Assembly: GCA_017504605.1 (NCBI GenBank)
Contig: JAFVQW010000010.1
Location: 1 to 53,031, forward strand
Reading direction: 5' to 3'
Source of the DNA: Clostridia bacterium
GTDB taxonomy: Bacteria; Bacillota; Clostridia; Oscillospirales; CAG-272
Length of the DNA: 53,031 nt
This document shows positions 32,809 to 40,135 of this stretch, piece by piece. Within the stretch, counting starts at the first letter, position 1. Each line of letters starts with the position of its first letter. Both the position numbers and the translations under genes were made by a program. The notes beneath the pieces are model-generated. The model was not told where the DNA came from. It saw only the letters and a list, made by a program, of their open reading frames with translations, and searched no databases.

Positions 32809-34783
32809 TCACACCACGCTCCTCGCCATAGCCTTTTCAAGCTCTGCCACGGTTTTTATCTCGATTTTGTAGCACAGCTCGGGGCAATTCGCCCTCACGA
32901 GCGCCGTAGCAACGGGCGGGCATACTGCGTTACCAAGGCGCGCTATCTGCTTTGCCTCGGAGTATTTCTTACCGATATAGCGCTCTATATCGATTATGTA
33001 ATCCACCGGGAAGCCCTGTGCGAGCTTCAGCTCCTCGGCCTTCAGCATACGCATACCGATATCCGCTATGAAATACGGAACGCCGGCAATTTCGATTATT
33101 AATATCTCGTTTTCCTTGATATCGTACCCCGCGTACTTGTTGAGCAGCTCGCGGACCTTATGCCACCTCTTTACCTCTACCCCCTCCTCGAGAGGCACTA
33201 TATAGGTGCGTACCTCGGCGAAATGCCCCGCAGAGGTAGTTAGCGTGGGTATGGGCTCATCGATAGCCTTGCCGTCCATATTCCGCCGCAAAACGCAAAG
33301 ATTGTGCGCCGTAAGATAATGCCGCGGCAAAGTCGTAACCGTGGGAACGGGAGAGCGCACGTCGCTCGCGTGGTCGTCTCCGCCGTAATAGTGAACGAGG
33401 TGAGGCGCTGTTACAAAATGCTTATTCGCGGCTACAACGGTGCCGAGCGGCTCGTGCAGGTCCTTCGCGCGAGGAGCCTGCCCCCTTGCGCTCTCCGTAT
33501 CCTATATTCACGAGATAAGGTGTAACCGCACCGACGCGCGTGGCTCCCGCCATTACCGTATCAAGAGGCTTGTCCGCAGATTGACCGCGACTGTGCTGCT
33601 GAAATTTTGTAAGGTAAGGAGCGGAGGCGGCAAAGCATGCCTTCCCGGTCTGTGTATTCATAGGAGCATCTACACCGTGCACGCCGGGACCGCTCTTGTG
33701 GGAGCACTCTACCAAGGTAGGCGTTACAACAAAATGCTTATTTATTGTCGTCTGCGTTGACATTGGCTTGCTAACGTCCTGGGGCGGATTCTCGTAATTC
33801 GCCTGCACCAAGCTCGGCGTAATCAGATAGTGATGGTTAGCGCTCGTCTGCGTGCTCATAGGTTTGTCTACGTCCTGGAAAGGATTATCAAAATTCATTT
33901 CCAGGATATAGGGCTTCGGATTCTTGATAACGAACTTGTCAAGGCCCTTCGCTATTCTTCTGAGGGTGTTTTCTACGAGCGGGCGCTTTCGCTCAAATAT
34001 CGAGGGACACGGAATAGACCAGTCAATGCATTCGGCGGCGGTCCTGTACGGCTTCTTGCCCTTACCTTCTCCGTGTGTCGCCTTAGGCCATACAATAGCC
34101 CTGCCGTCGCGGCGACCGACAATAATGAGTCTCTTCCTGATTGTAGGCGCTCCGACGTCACACGCCTTAATAATATTGTGCTCTACGTTGTATCCGAGCC
34201 CATCTATCAGCCTTCTTTCCTCAACGCTACCGCGAGCATATCCGAGAAATTCGCACGCTTCGGCAAGCGCGGGGTGCGTGGGGTCAATGCCCGTGGTAAG
34301 CATTTTAATAAAGCCGTCGAAGGTTTCGCCTGCCCGCTTCGGGTCGGGAATGAGCTTCTCGGAGTCCTCTGGGCTCTGCATAAGAGGTCCCCAGGTTAGA
34401 AATTCCTCGACGTTCTCCATAAAGAATACACGCGGAGAAGCGGAGGATGCGCACCAACGAAGAATAACCCAGGCGAGCCCGCGCCGCTTTCTCTCTACCG
34501 GCTTATTTCCCTTCGCCTTAGAAAAATGGGTGCAATCGGGAGAAAACCAGGCTATGCCGACGTGTCGGCCGCCCGTAACCTCCTCGGGATTTATCGCGAA
34601 CACGTCCTCCTGATAGTGAGTCGTGTACGGGTGATTCACGGCGTGCATTGCAATCGCATCGGCATCGTGATTCACTGCAATATCCACGGGGCGCCCGACC
34701 GCGAGCTCGATACCAACCGAGGCACCGCCGCCACCCGCGAAGTTATCAACGATAAGCTCGTTAAATAAATTGTCCTGATACAT
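32809..34783 (-). pseudogene. C5 cytosine DNA methyltransferase, interrupted by a 1-nt frameshift
   Basis: The two frames join into one 657-residue protein if one base is removed from the five-C run at 33481-33485 (G run in the coding strand). N-terminal motifs: FAGGGGASVG (motif I), SPDCTHFS with catalytic Cys84 (motif IV), MENV (E123, motif VI). The target-recognition region holds repeated DKPMSTQT-type motifs. The downstream frame carries AQGFP and GNAVCPPVA (motifs IX-X). Without the shift the protein ends before motif IX and would be inactive. The run could be an assembly error, a mutation or a phase-variable tract. It would methylate phage DNA against restriction. Confidence 0.82.
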
Positions 34784-34792
34784 AAGCCTCTC

Positions 34793-35254
34793 CTAAAATG
34801 GCAGGTCGCCTTCCTCGAGCCGTGAGGCTCCCTCGGCGGCCGCCTTTTCTTTTATTTTCTTTAGTGCTCCGAAGATATTTGCCTGCGTGATAGGCTCGGG
34901 CGGGAGGGCCTGCGTGCACTTATCCGCAATGCCCTCGTAACGAGCCCTTACGTACTCCGCGCGCCGCGCCTTAAGCACGGGGCAAGTGTAATAATGCTGC
35001 CGGTACGCCCAAAGAGGCTTGCCCTCACAGCGCCTGTCGCCCTTCCTATATAACAAACACTTCTCTATGACCTTCTTCTCATACACGAGATTTACGCGCC
35101 CTGTGGGGTGCATCACGAAGAGAACCGGCTCCTCGTCGCAGGGGAGCCAACGCTCCCCGTCGTAAATCCAACGAAGCGGCGCTTCGCAGTGAGGGCAAGA
35201 GTTAAAGTCCTCTCTGTGCCTGTGCTGCTTCCATATAAGAGGCAAAAATTCCAT
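34793..35254 (-). CDS. Cysteine-containing protein with SSB-like C-terminal tail
   Basis: The protein has 153 residues; ribosome site GAGGAGGAAT. An N-terminal zinc-ribbon-like part (CPHCEAPLRW, later CLLYRKGDRRC) is followed by helices and a final LEEGDLPF. The acidic tail ending in D-L-P-F mimics the C-terminal tip of bacterial SSB, which docks RecO, PriA, exonuclease I and other repair proteins. No OB-fold is apparent, so this is not a normal SSB. Its 5' end overlaps the exonuclease by 53 nt. Confidence 0.65.
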   Translation of the reverse strand: MEFLPLIWKQHRHREDFNSCPHCEAPLRWIYDGERWLPCDEEPVLFVMHPTGRVNLVYEKKVIEKCLLYRKGDRRCEGKPLWAYRQHYYTCPVLKARRAEYVRARYEGIADKCTQALPPEPITQANIFGALKKIKEKAAAEGASRLEEGDLPF

Positions 35255-36110
35255 CGTATTCCTCCTCGCACTCTGCCTGATAGCCGGGCTTGATATGATA
35301 ATACGGGATTACCCCGGTCAGCCTTTTGGTTTTTCTGCACCATTCGCAGTGACCGCACCGCCGCGGCCTTACCATACCCCACTTAACCTCGCGTATACGC
35401 TTCATATGGGCCTCAATTACCGAGAGCTCCCAATCATAGCGCTGTCTGTGATTCAGAAGATACGCACCCTTGTCGCAGGGCTCCTGCTTCGTCACGGCGA
35501 GAATTATAAAGGGCGGGTCTTCCTTATTGCCCGTAAACTGCTTCTCAATCTCGCTGTAAACCGCGGCACGCATAAGATAGCCGTACGCCTCGAGGAAGCA
35601 CTCTCGCTCTCCGAGAGCCAGGTTGTACTCGGTGCTAAGGTCTGCGGCGGTTTTATAATCGATAATCATTCGGTCGGGTGTATATTTGTCGAGGCGTATT
35701 TTCCACTTCATACCGAAGAGATTTCCCGTCATTATCTTTTCGTTTTCCCCGTCCATTAGAATAAACTGCTTAAGTGTCGGGTCGGTTAAAAAGATTTGTA
35801 TTATTTCGTCGGCCTTTTGAAATGCGGCGTATTTACCCGTTATTGAGGTCTCGCCCGTTGCTTTGCTTGTTTTCAGCTTGAAAATACTGTCCATATGCGC
35901 CTCGATGAACTCCTCGTGTGCCTCGTCACTCTCGAGCGCCGTATGCACGTAATTCCCGACGAGAAGCGCCTCGGTCTCCTTCGGCACGAAGAGGCCGTGC
36001 ATTTTCGCCATCGTCGCCGCCTCACACTCGAGGAAGTCCTGGTACTGAGAGCAGCTCATATACTCGCGGTCGGCCTCGGGCGAGTAATAATTATCCCTCG
36101 TCAGTTCCAT
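35202..36110 (-). CDS. PD-(D/E)XK exonuclease (RecE/DUF3799-like)
   Basis: The protein has 302 residues. The motif II/III pair of the fold is seen as RLDKYTPDRMIIDYKTA, giving D141, D151 and K153 as likely metal-binding residues, with a preceding E and an N-terminal helix YVHTALE. A cysteine cluster in RRCGHCEWCRKTK (about 253-262) is a family feature. It should resect double-stranded DNA for phage recombination. It overlaps the annealing-protein gene by 20 nt, and together they form a Red-type pair. Confidence 0.82.
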   Translation of the reverse strand: MELTRDNYYSPEADREYMSCSQYQDFLECEAATMAKMHGLFVPKETEALLVGNYVHTALESDEAHEEFIEAHMDSIFKLKTSKATGETSITGKYAAFQKADEIIQIFLTDPTLKQFILMDGENEKIMTGNLFGMKWKIRLDKYTPDRMIIDYKTAADLSTEYNLALGERECFLEAYGYLMRAAVYSEIEKQFTGNKEDPPFIILAVTKQEPCDKGAYLLNHRQRYDWELSVIEAHMKRIREVKWGMVRPRRCGHCEWCRKTKRLTGVIPYYHIKPGYQAECEEEYDGIFASYMEAAQAQRGL

Positions 36111-36933
36111 TACCCGTCTTACCGAGCCTTTCGTTCACTGTGGCGAGAGTGTTGGCCGCCGCCTCGTCGACGATTTCGGCACTCGCCCTGCCGAGCGCCG
36201 CATCGAGCTTCACGAAGCCGTCCTTAATGGCGTTATAAAGCGAGCGCAGACGTACTATATCCTTGGCATTAAAGCTGTCAAAGGGCTTGTTTATAACGGT
36301 CTCGAGGTGCTCCTTCGTCACCCAATCGCCAAGTGCTGTAAAGGCCGTGAGCATTTTCTCGCGCGTGACCTCTATTCCGTCCTTGAGCGTTATCTCCTCG
36401 AGGTAAGCCTCGCACTGTGCGACCGCCTCGTCTATAATGAATTTAGGTATTACCGCCTGTATGCAGGCTCTCTTCCTTCGAGCTGCCATATTTGCCATAA
36501 CCTCGTATTTATCGCGCTCGCTCGTTACGGGCACCACGCCCGACTTGGTTTCTCTTACGTAGGGAACGTCGAAGACCTTCTCGTCTGCGAAGTTGGTTTC
36601 AAGGTCCCAGCAGTACGCCCGCACGGTAGCGCGACTGCCGTCAGAGGCAATCTCCTTAACGCCCGAGATAATGTTACCCCAATAGCGGGCAACACACTCG
36701 ACAAGGCGAATGGAGGGTCCCTTGACAACGCTCGTGCCTCTTTTGAATTCGTATGTAGATACTTTGGCGAGCTCCTCATTCTTGCACTCCGCGGCTATGT
36801 ACGCGCGACAACGCTCGATATCACGGGGAAATTGCCTCGCCATTATCATTTTTGCCTGAATTTCCGCAATTGCCTGCGACTCCTCGACAGCGCTCATTCC
36901 TACGCTGCTTCCTCTTGCTATAATCTCGTTCAT
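36091..36933 (-). CDS. Probable single-strand DNA-annealing protein
   Basis: The protein has 280 residues, starting after TAAGGAGACAAG. The order of blocks (AKMIMARQFPRD, a VKGPSIRLVECVARYWGN segment, then AARRKRACIQAVIPKFIIDEA) matches a phage family usually found beside RecE-like exonucleases and thought to be a recombinase/annealing protein. It would coat the 3' strands made by the neighbouring exonuclease and pair them with homologues. The exact SSAP family is not certain; operon partnership is the stronger argument. Confidence 0.6.
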   Translation of the reverse strand: MNEIIARGSSVGMSAVEESQAIAEIQAKMIMARQFPRDIERCRAYIAAECKNEELAKVSTYEFKRGTSVVKGPSIRLVECVARYWGNIISGVKEIASDGSRATVRAYCWDLETNFADEKVFDVPYVRETKSGVVPVTSERDKYEVMANMAARRKRACIQAVIPKFIIDEAVAQCEAYLEEITLKDGIEVTREKMLTAFTALGDWVTKEHLETVINKPFDSFNAKDIVRLRSLYNAIKDGFVKLDAALGRASAEIVDEAAANTLATVNERLGKTGNGTDEG

Positions 36934-36945
36934 TTTCTTGTCTCC

Positions 36946-37155
36946 TTAAAGCGTTATTTTTTTATGTTTTCTTTTTAAGCAGTCTATACACACGTCCTTG
37001 CCGTCCTCCTCGAAAACCTCCTCGAGCGGATATTCTAACTTCGGGTCGCACTCGTCGCAATAATATACGGGTACGTTCCGTCTCGGGCATGCGGAGCCGA
37101 GGCAAGGATAACCCGGCACCGCACATTGACAGCAGTTGTTCTCTACTCGCCTCAT
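36946..37155 (-). CDS. Small cysteine-rich protein
   Basis: The protein has 69 residues with eight cysteines in CxxC-like arrangement (NCCQCAVPGYPCLG, YYCDECDPK, DVCIDCLKRK). It probably binds two zinc ions. Similar small proteins often accompany the recombination genes of Clostridia phages. No function assigned. It is coupled by a 4-nt overlap with its upstream gene. Confidence 0.68.
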   Translation of the reverse strand: MRRVENNCCQCAVPGYPCLGSACPRRNVPVYYCDECDPKLEYPLEEVFEEDGKDVCIDCLKRKHKKITL

Positions 37156-37400
37156 ACGCGTTCCTCACCGAGAAATACGAAGGTGACCGTTTTCTTTACG
37201 AGCGGGGGCATAAGGCTTCTGACGGGGTGCATTTCGTTCGGCAGCTTGGTAGTAGTTCTCTTTCCCATCGCGCAGGCGAGAGTGTACTCTGCTTTGAAGT
37301 TTTCCATAGCTTCGACGAAGGAAGAATAGAAAAAGCTCCTCCCCTCGCGCTCGAGGTCGCGCACCTCGGTAATACCCTTTTCCGTTCTGATTTTAAGCAT
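37152..37400 (-). CDS. Hypothetical early protein
   Basis: The protein has 82 residues, starting MLKIRTEKG with GGAGGGGTC upstream. It mixes beta and helix (REGRSFFYSSFVEAMENFK, then VKKTVTFVFLGEERV). No motif recognised. It overlaps both neighbours by a few bases, as expected for an early operon gene. Confidence 0.62.
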   Translation of the reverse strand: MLKIRTEKGITEVRDLEREGRSFFYSSFVEAMENFKAEYTLACAMGKRTTTKLPNEMHPVRSLMPPLVKKTVTFVFLGEERV

Positions 37401-37755
37401 TAGGGGACCCCTCCTCGATAGGATTAACGTAAAGAGCCAAAAGTGAAATAAAATGCGAGTTGCTCGGCTTAGACTTATAGAAGCTCACCGAATTTCCATA
37501 GAGCTTCTCTATAGTGTCGGGCGACAGATTAGCGTAGCTGCACTCTGCCGCGTACCTGATTGCCCGCTCTACGCGGCTGTAGGTCGTTTTGAATTTTTTC
37601 GCAATGGCGGGATAAATATCCTTTGTCACCATCGCGGGAGCCGCGGCGCCGAGCGTAAGCGATACTGCCTCGTAAAGATACGCGTATCCTCTTAAATTCG
37701 GTGCTACTCCAAAGGTCATAAGCGCCTCGGTAATCGTTCTTTTTTGCTTTTTCAT
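37393..37755 (-). CDS. Stand-alone Spo0A C-terminal-domain protein
   Basis: The protein has 120 residues and lacks a receiver domain. Nearly its whole length matches the Spo0A effector (DNA-binding) domain: LMTFGVAPNLRGYAYLYEA, then TKDIYPAIAKKFKTTYSRVERAIR (in parts IYPAIAKKF, SRVERAIR), and SNSHFISLLA near the end. In the host, Spo0A controls entry into sporulation by binding 0A boxes. A phage copy without the phosphorylation domain could bind constitutively or compete. It sits in the early operon, so it would be made at induction. Confidence 0.82.
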   Translation of the reverse strand: MKKQKRTITEALMTFGVAPNLRGYAYLYEAVSLTLGAAAPAMVTKDIYPAIAKKFKTTYSRVERAIRYAAECSYANLSPDTIEKLYGNSVSFYKSKPSNSHFISLLALYVNPIEEGSPNA

Positions 37756-37773
37756 TTTTGCTTTTCCTTTCTC

Positions 37774-38055
37774 TTAAAGTCTTGTTACTTTTGTTTTATC
37801 GACGAGGCTCTCCCAATAGAGCAGCTCCGCCATCTTAACCTTACCGCTTGCCCCGAGCATACCGCCGCCGCAACAGTATCTTACGGCGCGTATTATCTCG
37901 TGTGCCTTTTTTTCGCCGACCCGGTAACGCTCCATTATCCCCGCCGCATCTATGTACGGCGGCTCTCCCGTTCCCTCGCGCTTCAGCTTCTCTATGGCGG
38001 CAGTGTAGCCGTCCATATAGGCTCTCATATATTGCTCCTTGTAATTCTCGGGCAT
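37774..38055 (-). CDS. Excisionase/HTH-like DNA-binding protein
   Basis: The protein has 93 residues. AAGIMERYRVGEKKAHEIIRAVR is a winged-helix MerR/Xis-type recognition region (in parts IMERYRVGEKKAHEII). The preceding residues form a helix (EQYMRAYMDGYTAAIEKLK). Proteins of this form in Firmicutes phages act as excisionases or small regulators. The overlap of start and stop codons with the next gene (38055) shows coupling. Excisionase is the best guess; it is not next to the integrase. Confidence 0.5.
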   Translation of the reverse strand: MPENYKEQYMRAYMDGYTAAIEKLKREGTGEPPYIDAAGIMERYRVGEKKAHEIIRAVRYCCGGGMLGASGKVKMAELLYWESLVDKTKVTRL

Positions 38056-38279
38056 TACGCTTCCCTCCTTACAAGACGGTCGGATATGCTGTGTACCGGG
38101 AGCTTACCGTATATCCACGACTCCTTTGCAGGATAGAGCCTCACGATACCCTGCTCGGGCTTCCAGTAGCCGAGATACACTCCGCGGGTGATACCCTTAG
38201 TGTCCTTTACGAACACCTTTACCGCCCGGTGCGGTATAAGCCTGTCCGATTTGATGTAATAGGTGTTCTCGTTATTCAT
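38055..38279 (-). CDS. Small hypothetical protein
   Basis: The protein has 74 residues with ribosome site AAAGGAGTAAAA. It is beta-rich with conserved-looking aromatic and basic residues (RAVKVFVKDTKG, GVYLGYWKPEQG) and might be a small nucleic-acid-binding fold. No named family recognised. It lies between the replication initiator and the HTH protein, overlapping both. Confidence 0.6.
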   Translation of the reverse strand: MNNENTYYIKSDRLIPHRAVKVFVKDTKGITRGVYLGYWKPEQGIVRLYPAKESWIYGKLPVHSISDRLVRREA

Positions 38280-39033
38280 TTTTACTCCTTTCGTAAGCTA
38301 ACCGCAGCGCCTCTTCAGGGTCAAAATCCGAAAAAAGAGGCGAAATCTTGGTTTCTTCGTCATCCCACCGTCCTTGATTTAGCCATGTAGAGGGATGCGG
38401 TATGTATTTTCCGTTTTCGGCTAACCATTCCCGGCTTCTTTTCTGTCTTTCTATCGCCGCGAGCATTTTTCGCGTTAATTCAACCGAAGGCTTCAGCCTG
38501 CAAAAGCATTGTTTCGCATACGCCTTTCCTACCTTGCGCGGATATGCGGGCCAAAAACGCTTTTCAAATCTCTGTTCAATGTTGAACATGGAATCGCAAT
38601 CAAAAAATTCTTCATCTTCAACTTTATTTTCATTTATATTTCCATTTATATTTTCATTTTCAGGTAGGTTTTCGGTAGCTTCGGTGTAGGTTAACCTACC
38701 CGAAACCGATAGGTTTTGTTTAGGTTTTTGTGGACGACCACCAAGCGCACCATTTTGACGCCTCGAGTCTACGAATCGACACCGTATCTCTGTCTCCTCT
38801 TCCATTCGGTGCTGATAGTAGCGGCCGTCGTCGTCCCGAATGAATTTCTTCATCACGTCAGCTGACGGCTTACCGACTGCAAGCTCGATTTCCTTCTCGG
38901 TTAAGTGACCGCTCTGATGCTGTAAGCATAGCAGCGTTATGTACTGCCCTCGCTCTTGCATTGTGAGACCGCTCACCCCTACGAGAAAGTCCGAGGTGTA
39001 AAATAACACTGCCGGGTCCTTATTCTTTGGCAT
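38272..39033 (-). CDS. Phage replication initiator (DUF1376-like N-terminus)
   Basis: The protein has 253 residues. The N-terminal part (DPAVLFYTSDFLVGV, then MQERGQYITLLCLQHQ) matches the DUF1376/replisome-organiser winged-helix domain. A flexible Asn/Glu-rich linker (about 110-140) follows, and a C-terminal domain with WPAYPRKVGKAYAKQ and IPHPSTWLNQGRWDDE, common in Firmicutes phage initiators, ends the protein. It should recognise the phage origin and recruit host DnaC/DnaI or helicase. It is the second early gene after cro. Confidence 0.82.
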   Translation of the reverse strand: MPKNKDPAVLFYTSDFLVGVSGLTMQERGQYITLLCLQHQSGHLTEKEIELAVGKPSADVMKKFIRDDDGRYYQHRMEEETEIRCRFVDSRRQNGALGGRPQKPKQNLSVSGRLTYTEATENLPENENINGNINENKVEDEEFFDCDSMFNIEQRFEKRFWPAYPRKVGKAYAKQCFCRLKPSVELTRKMLAAIERQKRSREWLAENGKYIPHPSTWLNQGRWDDEETKISPLFSDFDPEEALRLAYERSKNE

Positions 39034-39041
39034 ACGCCCTC

Positions 39042-39097
39042 CTATTCCTCAACGAGTTCACCGTCAACGAGCTTGTACCGATTACGTTGTTTCCCAT
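39042..39097 (-). pseudogene. Tiny early ORF, possibly frameshifted
   Basis: A strong ribosome site (AAAGGAGAAC) precedes the ATG at 39097, which is read in one frame as a 25-residue peptide running into the next gene. A different frame encodes RNRYKLVDGELVEE, a sequence of natural phage-like composition ending at 39042. One extra G after the ATG would join start and peptide. The gene is tiny and uncertain. Confidence 0.3.
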
Positions 39098-39114
39098 TTT
39101 GTTCTCCTTTTTCT

Positions 39115-39127
39115 GCACAAAATGTGA
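39115..39127. promoter_or_regulatory. Repressor operator copy downstream of cro
   Basis: GCACAAAATGTGA matches the GCACAAnTTGTGC consensus of the cI-cro region in most positions. It lies just outside the cro stop codon, between cro and the next early gene, so it may let repressor hinder early transcription or form a DNA loop. Confidence 0.5.
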
Positions 39128-39132
39128 AGTCG

Positions 39133-39339
39133 TTAAGCAAAAAAAATATATGCAACGGATTTACCATAAAAATCAGCCAGCTTTCGCTTGACATCGTCTT
39201 TCGGAATTCGTTCCCCGCGCTCGTACATCGCAACTGCTGAAATAGATATCCCTACCGCCGCGGCGACCTCCGCGCGAGTTTTCTTTTTCTTATTCCGCAG
39301 CTCGACGAGCCTCTTGGAAAACATTTTTTTGTCGTCCAT
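39133..39339 (-). CDS. Cro-like XRE repressor
   Basis: The protein has 68 residues. I used the ATG at 39339 with AAGGGAGA upstream; longer in-frame starts lie in the promoter. The HTH is clear: SKRLVELRNKKKKTRAEVAAAVG, then SISAVAMYERGERIPKDDVK (in parts TRAEVAAAVGIS, MYERGERIP). Divergence from cI, small size and one-domain form indicate a Cro-type repressor that commits to lytic growth and autoregulates through the shared operators. Confidence 0.82.
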   Translation of the reverse strand: MDDKKMFSKRLVELRNKKKKTRAEVAAAVGISISAVAMYERGERIPKDDVKRKLADFYGKSVAYIFFA

Positions 39340-39371
39340 TCTATAATCTCCCTTCATTTTGGTATTTGATT

Positions 39372-39497
39372 GCACACTATGCGTTGTTGCAAATACATAA
39401 TAGCACAAACCGTGCAGTTTGTAAATAGGTTTCTGCACATTTTGTATAGTTGCACAATTTGTGTCGGTTGTTTCTTGACAAATTGCACAAATTGTGC
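39372..39497. promoter_or_regulatory. CI/Cro operator array (five sites)
   Basis: GCACA-type 13-mers lie at 39372-39384, 39403-39415, 39435-39447, 39452-39464 and 39485-39497. The last is a perfect palindrome, GCACAAATTGTGC. The site at 39403 sits in the 17-bp spacer of the leftward promoter, and the one at 39485 in the 17-bp spacer of the rightward promoter. This is the expected switch between lysogeny and lysis. Confidence 0.8.
39397..39425 (-). promoter_or_regulatory. Early leftward promoter (cro operon)
   Basis: On the - strand, TTTACA (39420-39425) is separated by 17 bp from TATTAT (39397-39402). The operator GCACAAACCGTGC lies in the spacer. Transcription would start about 50 bp before the cro ATG. 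Confidence 0.75.
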
Positions 39498-39503
39498 TAC
39501 ACT
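39475..39503 (+). promoter_or_regulatory. Repressor maintenance promoter (cI)
   Basis: TTGACA (39475-39480) and TACACT (39498-39503) are 17 bp apart, with the perfect operator palindrome between them. The cI ATG is at 39526. Repressor bound here would block its own transcription, so negative autoregulation is likely. Confidence 0.75.
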
Positions 39504-39525
39504 GTGAAAAAAGGAGAGTGAAATA

Positions 39526-40125
39526 ATGGCGTATTTTGACAACTTAAGAGCTCTGCGATTATCAAGAGGTTGGACACAAGCAGAGCTCGCGAAATTCATG
39601 AACATAGCACCGTCTACTATTGCTATGTACGAACGCGGTGAACGCGAACCCTCAATCGAAATGCTCTGTCGCTTTGCCGATATTTTCAATGTAGATATGA
39701 ACGCTCTATATGGAAAAAGACCTGCAAGCCCTGTTAAAATCCCCGTTCTCGGCTACGTAGCCGCTGGAATACCCATCGAGGCTATAACAGATGTTCTCGA
39801 CTACGAGGAAATTTCTCCCGATATGGTAAAGGACGGTAGCGAATACTTTGCCCTTCGTATCAAGGGCGACTCTATGGAGCCGAAGATATCCGACGGCGAC
39901 GTTGTTATCGTACGTAAGCAGACCACCATTGACTCGGGCCAAATAGGTATCGTCTGTGTTAACGGCGACCACGCGACCTGTAAGAAGGTCATCTTTCAGC
40001 CGAGCGGTATACTGCTCCAGCCCTTTAACGTGGCACATGCACCGCAGTTCTACACCGCCGACCAGGTTGCCGAGCTGCCTATAACCATCCTCGGCAGAGT
40101 TGTTGAATTAAGGGCTAAATTCTAA
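39526..40125 (+). CDS. CI-type repressor with LexA/S24 self-cleavage domain
   Basis: The protein has 199 residues; ribosome site AAAGGAGAGTG. The N-terminal XRE HTH (residues 7-60, LSRGWTQAELAKFMN) binds the operators. The C-terminal S24 domain has the cleavage bond A80-G81 (YVAAGIP), nucleophile Ser116 (KGDSMEP) and general-base Lys153. RecA-stimulated autocleavage after DNA damage should inactivate it, so the prophage is expected to be SOS-inducible. It is the first gene of the lysogeny operon. Confidence 0.95.
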   Translation: MAYFDNLRALRLSRGWTQAELAKFMNIAPSTIAMYERGEREPSIEMLCRFADIFNVDMNALYGKRPASPVKIPVLGYVAAGIPIEAITDVLDYEEISPDMVKDGSEYFALRIKGDSMEPKISDGDVVIVRKQTTIDSGQIGIVCVNGDHATCKKVIFQPSGILLQPFNVAHAPQFYTADQVAELPITILGRVVELRAKF

Positions 40126-40135
40126 GGAGGCATAA

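Noticed and set aside
36555-36779. Extra small open frame opposite or overlapping the annealing-protein gene
   Set aside because: No ribosome site and fully inside the conserved gene.
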